64,000 bases of DNA, taken from contig DIXF01000002.1 in assembly GCA_002448235.1 (NCBI GenBank), positions 1 to 64,000 of the forward strand. The letters run 5' to 3'. The stretch comes from Syntrophaceae bacterium UBA6087 (GTDB lineage Bacteria; Desulfobacterota; Desulfomonilia; UBA1062). Below the pieces are notes generated by a model. It did no database searches. It was not told the DNA's origin and worked only from the letters and a program-made list of their open reading frames with translations. A program made the translations under genes and the position numbers. Shown here in pieces: positions 25,248 to 34,321 of the stretch. Within the stretch, counting starts at the first letter, position 1, and every line of letters starts with the position of its first letter.

Positions 25248-26039
25248 TCACTCACCCCCTTCTTTCTTCTTCTCAACCAGGTGCGGCCCCTTGATGAAAT
25301 AGTGCAGAGCGGCGAAACCTGCGACTGCGCCCATACCGATCAGGGTAAAGGGCTTGAACAGGTTCTTCCACCAGAGGATCGTCGTGGGCATACCCGGCTT
25401 CGGATTCACGTTCTGGAGATCGGTGAGCTTGACCCCTGCCGGCATGACATAGAGCACGTTGGTTCCGTAGCTGTGATTGTCGGGATAGATAGCACCCTTC
25501 GATGCTTCGGCCTTTTTATGAGCCTTTGCGATCATGTCGTCCTTATAGCCGAAGTCAAGGCAGCCGGTGGGACATGCCGTCACGCACGCGGGCTTCTTGC
25601 CGTTGGTGATTCTGTCGTAGCAGAGCGAGCACTTGGCCATCTTTTCTTCTGCAGCCGAGTTCCTCGGAATGTTGAACGGGCAGGCCGAGATGCAAGCCTT
25701 GCAGCCGATGCAGTATTTGGGGTCATGCACGACGGCCCCTTCCGCGGTCTTGACCAGGGCGCCCGGCGACGGGCAGGCCTTGGCGCATGCGGGCGTTTCG
25801 CAGTGCAGACATGCATCGTGACGCATGACCCACTTGAGCTTGCCGTCTTCGCTGTTCACCTCGTCGAACCGGATAAGGGTCCAGGTGTTGTAGGAAAGCT
25901 CCGGGGGGTTCTGCAGGGAACGTGACCCTAAAAAGCTCGTCTTCTCTGCAGGCAGCTCGTTCCAGTTCTTGCATGCCACCTGGCAGCCCCTGCACCCGGT
26001 GCACTTGGATACGTCGATGAGTTTTACAAATTCAGCCAT
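25248..26039 (-). CDS. fdhH: Formate dehydrogenase iron-sulfur subunit (beta)
   Basis: A 263-aa electron-transfer subunit with four [4Fe-4S] sites: CTGCRGCQVAC, CLHCETPACAKAC, CIGCKACISAC with CPFNIPR context, and CSLCYDRITNG with CVTACPTGCLDFG. A single C-terminal transmembrane helix (FTLIGMGAVAGFAALHYFI) anchors it, as in FdnH. It bridges the molybdopterin subunit and the cytochrome b. GGAGGTAAGCC lies before the ATG. Three bases separate the fdhA stop from this start. Confidence 0.94.
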   Translation of the reverse strand: MAEFVKLIDVSKCTGCRGCQVACKNWNELPAEKTSFLGSRSLQNPPELSYNTWTLIRFDEVNSEDGKLKWVMRHDACLHCETPACAKACPSPGALVKTAEGAVVHDPKYCIGCKACISACPFNIPRNSAAEEKMAKCSLCYDRITNGKKPACVTACPTGCLDFGYKDDMIAKAHKKAEASKGAIYPDNHSYGTNVLYVMPAGVKLTDLQNVNPKPGMPTTILWWKNLFKPFTLIGMGAVAGFAALHYFIKGPHLVEKKKEGGE

Positions 26040-26042
26040 GGC

Positions 26043-29000
26043 TTACCTCCTCACCCTTTCAATATTAACGAGGAAGGCCTTATACTCCGGTATCATGGTG
26101 TTCGAGTCTCCGATGAACGGGGTGAGGTCATTGGCGTTGCCGCCGGTGACCAGCCCTTTGTACCCGAAGTGCCACGTCATACCTACCTGATGGATGGTCT
26201 TACCGTTTATGTTAAAGGGCTTTAACCTCTTTGTTACGTACGCATATGCGGTGATGCCTTCCAGATTCCTGACAGAGGTAATACGCAAAAGGTCGCCGGA
26301 CATGATGCCCTTCTCCTTTGCGAGCTCCTCGCTCAACTCGACGAACTGGTCGGGAACGAGCTCTGTGAGCCACGGTATCCATCTGGTCATCTGACCGGTC
26401 TGCCAGTGTTCCACGACCCGGTAGGTCGAACAGATGATGGGGAAGTCCTTGGCAAACTCGCTGCCGTAGGTTACCGCAGCGCATCCTTCCACGAGCATCG
26501 GGTCGCAGACCTCTTCTTTGACCTTCTTGTCCCATCTGGCGAGTGCAGGATTTACCTGAGAAGCGCTCATCGTATTCTTTACCTGTGATTCGAGCGGTTC
26601 GTAATGCTCGGGGAACGGCCCGTCGGTCATGCCTGCGGCAAAGAGCATGCCGCGTCCGTGCGGAACCATAATGAACGGATGCTTCGCACCGGGACCGCCG
26701 CCGCCGTCAGGGACATCGCCGAGCCAGGCCTTTTTGAGCCCGCTCCACCAGATGACCGGCTTGTCCTTTGCAAAGGGTTTGCCCTCGGCATCGACGCTTG
26801 CACGGTTGTAGACGACCCTGCGGTTCATCGGCCATGCCCAGGACCAGTTGTGGTAGAAGCCCAAACCGGTCGGGTCGGAAGTGTCGCGCTTCATCATCTT
26901 ATTCTCTTTGTCGTCCACCGAGTTACAGTAGACCCAGCAGCCGCAGCACGTGCTTCCGTCATCCTGCAGCAGCGGGAAGCCGGGCACCATGTCGCCGGCC
27001 TTGAACTTCTTGACCTCTCCGGTGACCTTGTCCTCGATCTCCTTGTCGGTGACAAAATAGCCGTTGATCTCTTTGGCGACCTCACGCGGGCTGGGATTAT
27101 GGACCTTGCCGTCGAGCCCGACCGGGCCATAATTCCAGGTGAGATTCAGTATCGGATCCGGGAAAGCTCCACCTTCTTTCTTGTAGAGATCCTTCGTCAG
27201 ATTGACGAGCTGGTTCATGATCCAGAGATCGTCCTCTGCATGGCCAGGGGCATTCACAGCTTTGTAGCGCCACTGTGCCCAACGGCCGGAGTTGGATACC
27301 GAACCCTCTTTTTCCATGGATGCTGCTGCGGGAAGTAAAAACACCTCGGTATTGATGGTCGATGGATCGACGCCTGCATCTGTCTGCCAGAATGCGGAGG
27401 TCTCGGTCTCCCAGAGGTCGACCGCAACCATCCAGTCGAGCTTCGCAAGCGCTCTTCGAACCATGCGTGAGCTCGGTGCACCCACTGCCGGGTTCATACC
27501 CCAGACGAACATGCCCTTGATCTTGCCCTTGGCCATCTCGCTCCAGATGGGCAGATAGGAGTAGTTCTTCCCGGCATCGAGTTTCGGCATATAGCTGTAT
27601 GCCGTCTCGAGATCGGCGTCTCTCCACCATGCCTTGAGCAGGCTCGCCATGTACTTCGGGGTGTTGCCCCACCAGTTGAGGCTCTGGGGGTCGTTGGATT
27701 TTGGAGTGTTATCTTCGTTGTACTTGACCAGGTTCGGCTGCTTTGCATTGGGCGTCTTCAGATATCCGGTGAGGATATGGAAGAGCGCGCCGTGGTCAGT
27801 GGAACCCTGCACGTTGCTCTCGCCGCGAAGGGCGTTGATGCCGCCGCCGGCCACACCGATGTTGCCGAGCAGAAGCTGCATGACTGCAAATGCCCGCACG
27901 TTCTGCGAACCGTAGGTATGCTGAGTGGTACCCATGGCATACATGACCGTGCCGGACTTCTCGGGAAGGTATGTAGAGGTGAACGTGTCACACACGGCCT
28001 CAAAGTCCTTCGGATCGGTACCGGTCAGGCCGCACACCTTCTTCACGGTGTACCGTGCATAATGTTTCTTCAGGAGCTGGAATACGCAGTTGGGATCCTG
28101 CATGGTGAGGTCCCGCTTGGGAAGCCCGGCTTCATCAACCTGGTAGCTCCAGGTTGCCTTGTCGTATTTGGATCCGTCCAGGCCTGAATACAAACCGTCC
28201 AGATCGACCGGACCTCTGAAGTCCGGATTCACCAGGTATGTACCGTCGGTGTAGTCCCGCACATAGTCCCAGTTGATCCTGTTCTTTTCGATGGCATAGT
28301 TGATCATGCCGCCCATGAAGGCAATGTCCGTGCCTGAACGAAGACGGGCGGTAATGTCGGAAACCGCAGAGGTCCTGGTGAAGCGGGGATCGACCGTGAT
28401 GAGCTTTGCCCCTCTCTTTGCCCTGGCCTCGTTGACCCACTTAAAGGAAATGGGGTGGTTTTCAGCCGCATTCGATCCCATGATGAGGACGACGTCCGCA
28501 TGCTGGATATCGTTCCAGTGGTTCGTCATGACACCGCGTCCAAATGATGCCGCCAGACCGGCGACTGTGGAGCTGTGTCAGATACGGGCCTGATGCTCTA
28601 TGTACACCAGGCCGAGGGCTCGGTTGAGTTTCCCGAGTACGTATACTTCTTCGTTGTCAAGGGATGCACCGCCGATTGATGCGACGGTTTCCAGCCTGTT
28701 GACCGTTGCGCCGTCGGCATTCGTCGTAACAAAGGATTTGTCCCGCTCCTTCTTGAGGTTGTGAGCGATCTTCTCCAGTGCCCAGTCCCACTCGACTTCC
28801 TGCCAGGAATCTGCTCCGGGCGCCCTGTACTGCACCTTGGTCAGACGCTTGTCGTTATTGGCGATCTGGAACAGAGAGCTGCCCTTGGAGCAGAGCGCGC
28901 CCTTGTTTATGGGATGATCAGGATCTCCCTCGGTGTTGATTACCTTGCCGTTGCTGACATGGGCGATGATACCGCACCCCACTCCGCAATACGGGCAAAT

Positions 29001-29135
29001 GGTCGTGACTTCCTTGGCGTACCGGACCTTGAAAGGCTGTGCGTATGCAGACTTGATGCCTACACTCGCCCCAACGCCAGCCGCAGCCAGGGTCCCGCCC
29101 GCAAGCTTCAGGAATCCCCGCCTAGTTACGTTCAT
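26043..29135 (-). CDS. fdhA: Selenocysteine-containing formate dehydrogenase catalytic subunit (alpha)
   Basis: A 1030-aa molybdopterin (Mo or W) oxidoreductase that oxidises formate to CO2, or reduces CO2. A twin-arginine signal (NVTRRGFLKLAGGTLAAAG) sends it to the periplasm. C47, C50, C54 and C82 (CPYCGVGC ... GALCSKG) bind a [4Fe-4S] cluster. An in-frame TGA at 28578-28580 is residue 186, in the context HQARI-Sec-HSSTVAGLAASFGRG, exactly where FdnG-type enzymes carry the metal-ligating selenocysteine, and the frame continues in register for 844 codons. Start chosen for AGGGGGCTCT and the Tat motif. Length matches FdnG (~1015 aa). No selA, selB, selC, selD, fdhD or fdhE is in the window. 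Confidence 0.95.
28551..28580 (-). promoter_or_regulatory. Selenocysteine UGA and bacterial SECIS hairpin
   Basis: On the minus strand UGA (28580-28578) is followed after 14 bases by CGCC-GGUCU-GGCG (28563-28551). The apical GGUCU loop on a short GC stem just downstream of the UGA is the same layout as the SelB-binding hairpins of E. coli fdhF and fdnG. Confidence 0.85.
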
Positions 29136-29465
29136 AGAGCCCCCTTGTAGCAAATATTTTTTGATCTCAATAATATTATCCGATTCAAAAGGTAAGCACA
29201 ACAAAAAACTGAATCATTATTCATTTTAATATTATGTAATTATGTGCATAACTGACCGAAGATCCGCTCTCATCCCTTATTATGCTTCTTTGTAAATATT
29301 CATATTTTTTGTCCATTCAGGGAAAATATCTCATTTCATTTTTTTCATTTCCAATGCACATCTTCTCCCCATCCTCTTCGGCCCATCGAATCATCTTTAG
29401 ATGAAAAAAGATGCCTATTAAGCTCCTTGACCCTGCATGGGGCCGCCTTGTCTCCCGAATAGGAG
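29136..29465. other. AT-rich divergent intergenic region
   Basis: No gene is seen. It must hold the fdh operon promoter on the minus strand. A weak candidate is TTGTTG with GATAAT (29180-29175). Next to it, ATTATTGAGATCAA (minus strand, 29174-29161) has one perfect and one poor FNR half-site, so anaerobic control is possible but not shown. Confidence 0.35.
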
Positions 29466-29494
29466 TTGACACTGGCTCAGCTTTATTTCATTAT
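29466..29494 (+). promoter_or_regulatory. Promoter of the YgaP-like gene
   Basis: TTGACA and CATTAT are spaced by 17 bases, 31 bases before the start codon: a consensus -35 and good -10. Confidence 0.7.
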
Positions 29495-29524
29495 GAATCT
29501 GCAGGATGCTAATGGAGGTATGTG

Positions 29525-29728
29525 ATGGAACAGAATGTAGGCACGCTTGACAGGCTCAGCAGAATTGTCGTTGCTCTGGCCCTCGTTTTCACCCTGCTGA
29601 AAAGCGGCAAGATAAGCCCGCTTTCCGCGCTTATGCTCGTAGCGAGCGGCGCGCTTCTCGCAAGCGCTGCAACCGGCTACTGCGCGTTGTACACTCACCT
29701 TGGCGTCAGCACGAGCAACGATAAATAA
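29525..29728 (+). CDS. Small YgaP-like (DUF2892) membrane protein
   Basis: A 67-aa protein with the DUF2892 pattern: N-terminal NVGTLDRLSRIVVALAL, a second hydrophobic helix LSALMLVASGALLASAATGYC, and the cysteine in TGYCALYTHLGVST. This module is the membrane part of rhodanese YgaP, here without the rhodanese domain. Strong GGAGG six bases before the ATG, own promoter and own terminator, so it is a monocistronic unit. Function of the stand-alone form is unknown; a role in sulfur or cyanide chemistry is suggested only by homology. Confidence 0.8.
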   Translation: MEQNVGTLDRLSRIVVALALVFTLLKSGKISPLSALMLVASGALLASAATGYCALYTHLGVSTSNDK

Positions 29729-29752
29729 GGCTGCGCCAGCAATTAAAAATAG

Positions 29753-29783
29753 AAAAGGGAGCAGAGCAGCCGCTCCTTTTTCT
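29753..29783 (+). terminator. Rho-independent terminator of the YgaP-like gene
   Basis: AAAAGGGAGC (29753-29762) pairs with GCTCCTTTTT (29772-29781) through one G-T wobble, giving a stem that runs into a T-rich tail, 25 bp after the stop codon. Confidence 0.75.
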
Positions 29784-29925
29784 TTCTCCCCACTCCTTGC
29801 CGCAAGAATCACCCTTTTTTAGAAAGTGAAATTTCCATTTTTTTTACTTTACAACTCTTTTACTTAAGAAGAATACTCAGACGACCGAATTGATATATAT
29901 ATCAGGTTTAAGAGGAGAGGTTTCT

Positions 29926-30939
29926 ATGAAGAAATTGATATTCACTGTTCTCGGTATTCTCTTGTTCACCATACCGGCGCTTGCAAAGGATTCCTACCGC
30001 GTTGAAGTGCTCCAGGTATCAAAGATCAACCCCTTTGACTGGGCCTACGAGGGCTTTGTCGAAGAGCTTGCCAAGGGAGGGATCGTCAAGGGGCAGAACC
30101 TCGTCATCAACCGGCGCATCATCGATGCGGATGCGGATGCGGGCTTATGGAAAAAGGTAGGCATCCTGATGAAGATCAAAAGCGTTACGTCCGAGATCAT
30201 TGCCTCCAAGCCCGACCTCGTACTCACCATCAGCACCCCTGCAACCAAGTACAGCAAGGACAAGTTCATCAGCGCGGGCATCCCCGTGGTCTTTACCGGA
30301 GTAGCCGTTCCCCAGGCCGTCGGGTGCGCCTCTGTAAGCAAGTCCGGACCGGGCTTTACCGGCGCCTCCCTGTACCTCGACCCCATCAGCGCATTCAAGA
30401 TCACCAAGCTCGCCCTGCCGGGCGTAACCAAGATCGGTATCGTACATAGCGACGACGACAATGCCGTTGCATTTGTCCAGGAAGCAAAGGCCAAGGCAGC
30501 AACTCTCGGCATCACCGTCCTTACAAAGCAGGTAGGAAAGTCCGACAGCCCCAAGGCAGCAGCGAACGAACTCATCGCTCAGGGCGCCCAGGCCTTCGGC
30601 ATCCCCATCGATGCTTACTATGCCTTGAGGAACTATGAGCCCACCAGCGATATGCTCGAAGTTATCGGGGCAAAGAAGATCCCGGCAGTGTGCTACTGCC
30701 ACGTAGGATTTTCCGGAGCAATACTGTATGTCGGCTCCGAATTCAAAAAAATCGGCGCCTACTCCGGGCAGCAGGCTGTCAGGATCCTGAAAGAAGGCGC
30801 AAAGCCAGAATCGCTCCCGGTGCGGATCCAGGAGGACCTCACCATCCTTGTAGACCTCAAGACATCAAAGAAGCTTGGTATAGAGCTGCCCCTGGGCATT
30901 CTGCAGATTGCAAAGACGGTAGACTCGGAGAGAAAGTAA
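29926..30939 (+). CDS. ABC transporter substrate-binding protein (PF04392-type), orphan
   Basis: A 337-aa exported protein with signal peptide MKKLIFTVLGILLFTIPALA, then a two-lobe periplasmic binding fold of the ABC_sub_bind (TrpX-like) family: VLQVSKINPFDWAYEGFVEEL, LVLTISTPATKYSKDKF, IPVVFTGVAVPQAVGC, GITVLTKQVGKSDSPKAAANELI and the C-terminal SKKLGIELPLGIL. AGAGGAGAGG precedes the ATG at 29926. In this family the SBP normally precedes a permease and ATPase, but here a terminator-like hairpin follows and the next gene is on the other strand, so it is an orphan. The ligand may be an aromatic amino acid, or the protein may feed a sensor. Confidence 0.85.
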   Translation: MKKLIFTVLGILLFTIPALAKDSYRVEVLQVSKINPFDWAYEGFVEELAKGGIVKGQNLVINRRIIDADADAGLWKKVGILMKIKSVTSEIIASKPDLVLTISTPATKYSKDKFISAGIPVVFTGVAVPQAVGCASVSKSGPGFTGASLYLDPISAFKITKLALPGVTKIGIVHSDDDNAVAFVQEAKAKAATLGITVLTKQVGKSDSPKAAANELIAQGAQAFGIPIDAYYALRNYEPTSDMLEVIGAKKIPAVCYCHVGFSGAILYVGSEFKKIGAYSGQQAVRILKEGAKPESLPVRIQEDLTILVDLKTSKKLGIELPLGILQIAKTVDSERK

Positions 30940-31027
30940 GAGAACCGGGCGCCATAAGGCGAGCCCCGGGATACAAGATCCGGTACCGGGGCATCCTTGC
31001 CGGTTCTGAAGATACATAAACAGCGAA

Positions 31028-31068
31028 GGCCCGGGACAGACATGCCGTTTGTCCCAGGCCTCGTTTTC
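31028..31068 (+). terminator. Hairpin terminator between the convergent SBP and pgsA genes
   Basis: GGCC-C-GGGACA (31028-31038) pairs with TGTCCC-A-GGCC (31050-31060), a 10-bp stem with one mismatch, followed on the plus strand by TCGTTTTCC. Confidence 0.6.
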
Positions 31069-31085
31069 CTGCGCCGATTCCTTCC

Positions 31086-31628
31086 TTACCCATTCGAAAA
31101 GATGCTCCTGGCGTACCCGTACATGTATTCCCAACCTGACCAGAGACTGAAGAAAAACGCGATCCACAGGAAGAATTCTCCTCCCTGCTGAAACTGGAGG
31201 CCGAAAATCGGGTAATGAACGAGCAGGGGAAAACCGGCAACGCACTGGAAAGCGGTCTTGTACTTGCCGAGCCAGCTCGCGGCAATCACCACCTGCTTTT
31301 CTGACGCGATCCCGCGCAGGCCCGTAACCGCCATCTCCCTGCCGATCATGACAGCGACCATCCATGCCGGCACCCTGTCCAGAGGGATAAGCATGATGAG
31401 CACTGTCGAGATCAGGAGCTTGTCGGCCAGAGGATCGAGGAGTTTGCCGAGATCGGACTCCATGTGCATCCGCCGCGCAAGATAGCCGTCGACGTAGTCG
31501 GTGATCGATGCGACGAGGAACAGTACTGCTGCAATCAGGGAATTCAGGACATTATCATCGAGCAGGAGGACGGCGATAATCGGCACTACGATGATGCGTG
31601 ACAGGGTCAGTATATTTGCGAGATTCAT
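31086..31628 (-). CDS. pgsA: CDP-diacylglycerol--glycerol-3-phosphate 3-phosphatidyltransferase
   Basis: A 180-aa integral membrane CDP-alcohol phosphatidyltransferase making phosphatidylglycerol phosphate. The family signature is complete: SITDYVDGYLARRMHMESDLGKLLDPLADK (D-D-G-A-R-G-D-D). N-terminal NLANILTLSRIIVVPIIAVLLL is typical of PgsA, and several hydrophobic helices follow. GGGAGGAGATGAGAGGGA lies before the ATG. Last gene of the 13-kb arg-dap block, 6 bp after the transglycosylase. Confidence 0.93.
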   Translation of the reverse strand: MNLANILTLSRIIVVPIIAVLLLDDNVLNSLIAAVLFLVASITDYVDGYLARRMHMESDLGKLLDPLADKLLISTVLIMLIPLDRVPAWMVAVMIGREMAVTGLRGIASEKQVVIAASWLGKYKTAFQCVAGFPLLVHYPIFGLQFQQGGEFFLWIAFFFSLWSGWEYMYGYARSIFSNG

Positions 31629-31634
31629 TCCCTC

Positions 31635-32270
31635 TCATCTCCTCCCTCCATTCAATATGCCAAGCACACTTTTAACATAGTCTCGCGTCTCTTGGTAGGG
31701 TGGAATTCCATTATATGTATCGACCGCTCCCGGGCCTGCATTATAAGCGGCGAGAGCCTTGGTCAGGTCTCCATCGTATTTTTTCAGGAGATAGGAAATA
31801 TACTTCGTGCCCCCCGTGATATTCTCCAGTGGATCCCACGGGTCACGCACCCCGAGGAGAGAGGCGGTTTGGGGCATGAGCTGCATGAGACCCATGGCTC
31901 CTTTGGAAGAAAGGGCCAGGGGATTGTACCCGGATTCCACATGGATAATGCCCTTGACAAGGTCAGGATCGACTCCCTGATTGTCGGCGACCTGGCGGAT
32001 CATGCCTTCGTACTGAGTCCGCCTTAAAGGTTCGTAGGCAGGTCTTCTGGGAAAACTATACTTATACCGCTTCGGCTCGTGGTAATATACATCCCAGTCA
32101 TTGCCCGCAGGAGTGTTCGTAAAGCACAGGGTTCCATCGGGAAGGCGCTTCTTGTAGATATCGGCGTGTGCAGGACGAACCATGAACACGACCGTTGCCA
32201 GGATGCCTGCAATGCACCCGAGGAATATAGCCCTGACTATCAAACTATTCATATGAGCCCGATATTTCAT
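31635..32270 (-). CDS. Lytic murein transglycosylase (SLT domain)
   Basis: A ~211-aa exported peptidoglycan lyase. A hydrophobic N-terminal segment (IVRAIFLGCIAGILATVVFMV) ends at RPAHA, a likely signal peptidase site. A short DUF4124-like segment follows (ADIYKKRLPDGTLCFTNTP), then the SLT domain with the catalytic Glu in IIHVESGYNPLALSSKGAMGLMQLMPQTA and the AAYNAGPGAV motif. The start is uncertain: the ATG at 32270 gives a normal signal peptide, the ATG at 32252 a shorter one, and longer frames overlap the kinase gene. It lies 58 bp after the sensor kinase and 6 bp before pgsA. Confidence 0.88.
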   Translation of the reverse strand: MKYRAHMNSLIVRAIFLGCIAGILATVVFMVRPAHADIYKKRLPDGTLCFTNTPAGNDWDVYYHEPKRYKYSFPRRPAYEPLRRTQYEGMIRQVADNQGVDPDLVKGIIHVESGYNPLALSSKGAMGLMQLMPQTASLLGVRDPWDPLENITGGTKYISYLLKKYDGDLTKALAAYNAGPGAVDTYNGIPPYQETRDYVKSVLGILNGGRR

Positions 32271-32328
32271 GACCTTCTTATCGTCATTCTCAATAATTTC
32301 TTCACGCCTTCCCGTCATACGGCGGTTT

Positions 32329-33834
32329 TCACGCTTCTGCGCTCTTGGACAGCATCTCTTTTGCATCCAGTTTTCGGCCGAGAAAAACCCGCATCCTCGT
32401 CCCTTTTCCGACAGAGCTGTTGACCGTAATAAACCCTTCGTGCTCCTCGATGATCATGTATACCTTCGAGAGCCCCAGCCCGGCTCCGCGCACTTTCGAC
32501 GTGTAAAACGGATTGAAGATGTCCTTGATTTCATCGCCCGGAATGCCCCTGCCCGTGTCGATGACATCGACGATCAGATAATGCGGATGCAGGCTCACGT
32601 TGATCTGTATGCTCCCTTTGCCCTGCATCGATTCGCAGGCGTTGACGAACAGGTGCCAGAAGGCCTCCACCAGGTAGTTATGATCCGCCTCGATCTCTTC
32701 GAGATTTTCCGGCACGCTCACTTCATACGCCACCGCACTGAACTTCCCGGAACCGAAAGTCTTGATGAGAGCCTCGTCAATGACCTCCTCGATGTTCGTC
32801 TTGGTGAAGTTGGGCCGGTGGATCTTGGTGTAATTTACATATTCTTCGATATCCATGATCATGGATTCAAGGCGCTTCACATCCTCGATAATGTAATCCA
32901 CGTACACCTTCTGCTTGGATTCCGGCCCTACGGACTTGCTCAGCCTCCGGGAAAACCCTCCGAGAGATGTCAGCGAGTTCCTGATCTCATGGGCCACGCC
33001 TTCCACGACCTTGCCGAGTGATGCGAGCTTCTCCGCATTGATGATCTGCCTTCTCATCATCTCGATGTCCGTGAGATCCCGTACTACCAGCACGATACCC
33101 CCCGAAAACTTTTCGCTTTTCAAAGGAGACGCTGTCAGAAGGCCGGAAAATATGCTCCCGTCGGCCTTCCGGAATGCATACTCCTTCTCGGCGTACTCCA
33201 TTCCATTCGAAAAGGCATGCCGGATATCCGCGAGGACGTCAATGGACGGGTCGGGGATGAGCACTTCCACCGGCTTGTGCCTCATATCTTCGAGGTCGCC
33301 CCAAAGCTTTGCAGCCATGGAATTCATAAACCGGATCGTGCCTTTTTTATCGATGGTAACGACTGCTTCACCCATGGTCTCCGTAATGGTGACCAGATAA
33401 TCCTTGAAGGTATCGCCGCGCTCTTTGAGGCGTATGTTTTCCAGGAGGATCTCGTGTTCCTTGATGAGCTTGGTTGCCATCTGGACGAGATCGGAAACGT
33501 TTACCGGCTTGGTGATATAGTCGGTGGCGCCGGCCTTCATCGCCTTGACCGCGACGTCCTCCGATCCCTGTCCGGTCATGAAAACGATCAGGGCCTGCGG
33601 ATCTGTCTTTTTAATATCCTCCAGGACGCCCAGCCCATCGATCTCGGGCATGAGATAGTCAAGGAAGGTGAGGTCGGGTTTCTGCTCCCCGAAGATGGCT
33701 AACGTCTCTTTTCCGTCAAAGGTCTGGATAACCTCGAATCCGTATTCGGACAAGGTTTCCTTTACGACGTCGTTCACGCTGCGGTTGTCATCCGCAACCA
33801 TGATCTTCCATTTTTTTCTCTTCCCGTTATCCAT
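32329..33834 (-). CDS. Response regulator-PAS-histidine kinase hybrid
   Basis: A 501-aa soluble signalling protein. An N-terminal receiver (residues ~10-125) has D59 (FLDYLMP) and K109; a PAS domain follows (~145-260), then HisKA with phosphoacceptor H282 in EGVAHEIRNSLTSLGG and a HATPase domain (~375-495; DTGRGIPGDEIKDIFNPFYTSKVRGAGLGL). With the receiver first, the kinase may be controlled by another kinase. No output regulator is adjacent. Its start overlaps the folK stop by 8 bp, placing it inside a biosynthetic operon, unusual for a sensor kinase. Confidence 0.9.
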   Translation of the reverse strand: MDNGKRKKWKIMVADDNRSVNDVVKETLSEYGFEVIQTFDGKETLAIFGEQKPDLTFLDYLMPEIDGLGVLEDIKKTDPQALIVFMTGQGSEDVAVKAMKAGATDYITKPVNVSDLVQMATKLIKEHEILLENIRLKERGDTFKDYLVTITETMGEAVVTIDKKGTIRFMNSMAAKLWGDLEDMRHKPVEVLIPDPSIDVLADIRHAFSNGMEYAEKEYAFRKADGSIFSGLLTASPLKSEKFSGGIVLVVRDLTDIEMMRRQIINAEKLASLGKVVEGVAHEIRNSLTSLGGFSRRLSKSVGPESKQKVYVDYIIEDVKRLESMIMDIEEYVNYTKIHRPNFTKTNIEEVIDEALIKTFGSGKFSAVAYEVSVPENLEEIEADHNYLVEAFWHLFVNACESMQGKGSIQINVSLHPHYLIVDVIDTGRGIPGDEIKDIFNPFYTSKVRGAGLGLSKVYMIIEEHEGFITVNSSVGKGTRMRVFLGRKLDAKEMLSKSAEA

Positions 33835-34321
33835 TCTCTTCCAATGTCAGCACCTTCACTATCTCGTCATCCGGGAGTCCATTCTTTACTTCTATTATAG
33901 GCCTTCCCGACGGCAGAACAACGTGTGGAGCGATCTCGGAGAGCGGGTATATCACAAACGGCCGCTCCTCCAACCTCGGATGGGGAATGACAAGATCAGG
34001 GGTGGACACGCTCTCCCCGTCGAGCATGAGGATATCGATATCGATGGTACGCGGGGCATTGCGATAAGGCCTCAGTCTGCCGAGGGAATCTTCGATCCTC
34101 CGTGAGGTGTCGAGCAGCCCCTGGGGGCTCACATCACATTCGATGCCGACCACAAGGTTGTAATAGTTCTCCTGCGGCACATCCACGCCGTGCGGTTTTG
34201 TCTCGTAGACACTCGACGTCTTGAAGACCCGTATCCCCGCTTTCTCCAGACCCGCCAACGCGGATCTGATGTTGTTAAGCCTGTCCCCGAGGTTCGACCC
34301 GAGACAGAGATAGCCTGTCAT
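33827..34321 (-). CDS. folK: 2-amino-4-hydroxy-6-hydroxymethyldihydropteridine diphosphokinase
   Basis: A 164-aa HPPK of folate synthesis that transfers pyrophosphate from ATP to 6-hydroxymethyl-7,8-dihydropterin. Motifs: YLCLGSNLGDRLNNI, SSVYETKPHGV, the NYYNLVVGIE strand, and RNAPRTIDIDILMLDG with metal-binding aspartates, then IPHPRLEERPFVIYPLSEIAP. The start directly abuts the stop of the FAH-family gene (TAA then ATG). No folP or folB is adjacent. Confidence 0.95.
   Translation of the reverse strand: MTGYLCLGSNLGDRLNNIRSALAGLEKAGIRVFKTSSVYETKPHGVDVPQENYYNLVVGIECDVSPQGLLDTSRRIEDSLGRLRPYRNAPRTIDIDILMLDGESVSTPDLVIPHPRLEERPFVIYPLSEIAPHVVLPSGRPIIEVKNGLPDDEIVKVLTLEENG

Noticed and set aside
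26043..29135. Frameshift or nonsense mutation splitting the formate dehydrogenase gene
   Set aside because: The TGA lies exactly at the selenocysteine position, and a GGUCU SECIS-type hairpin follows.
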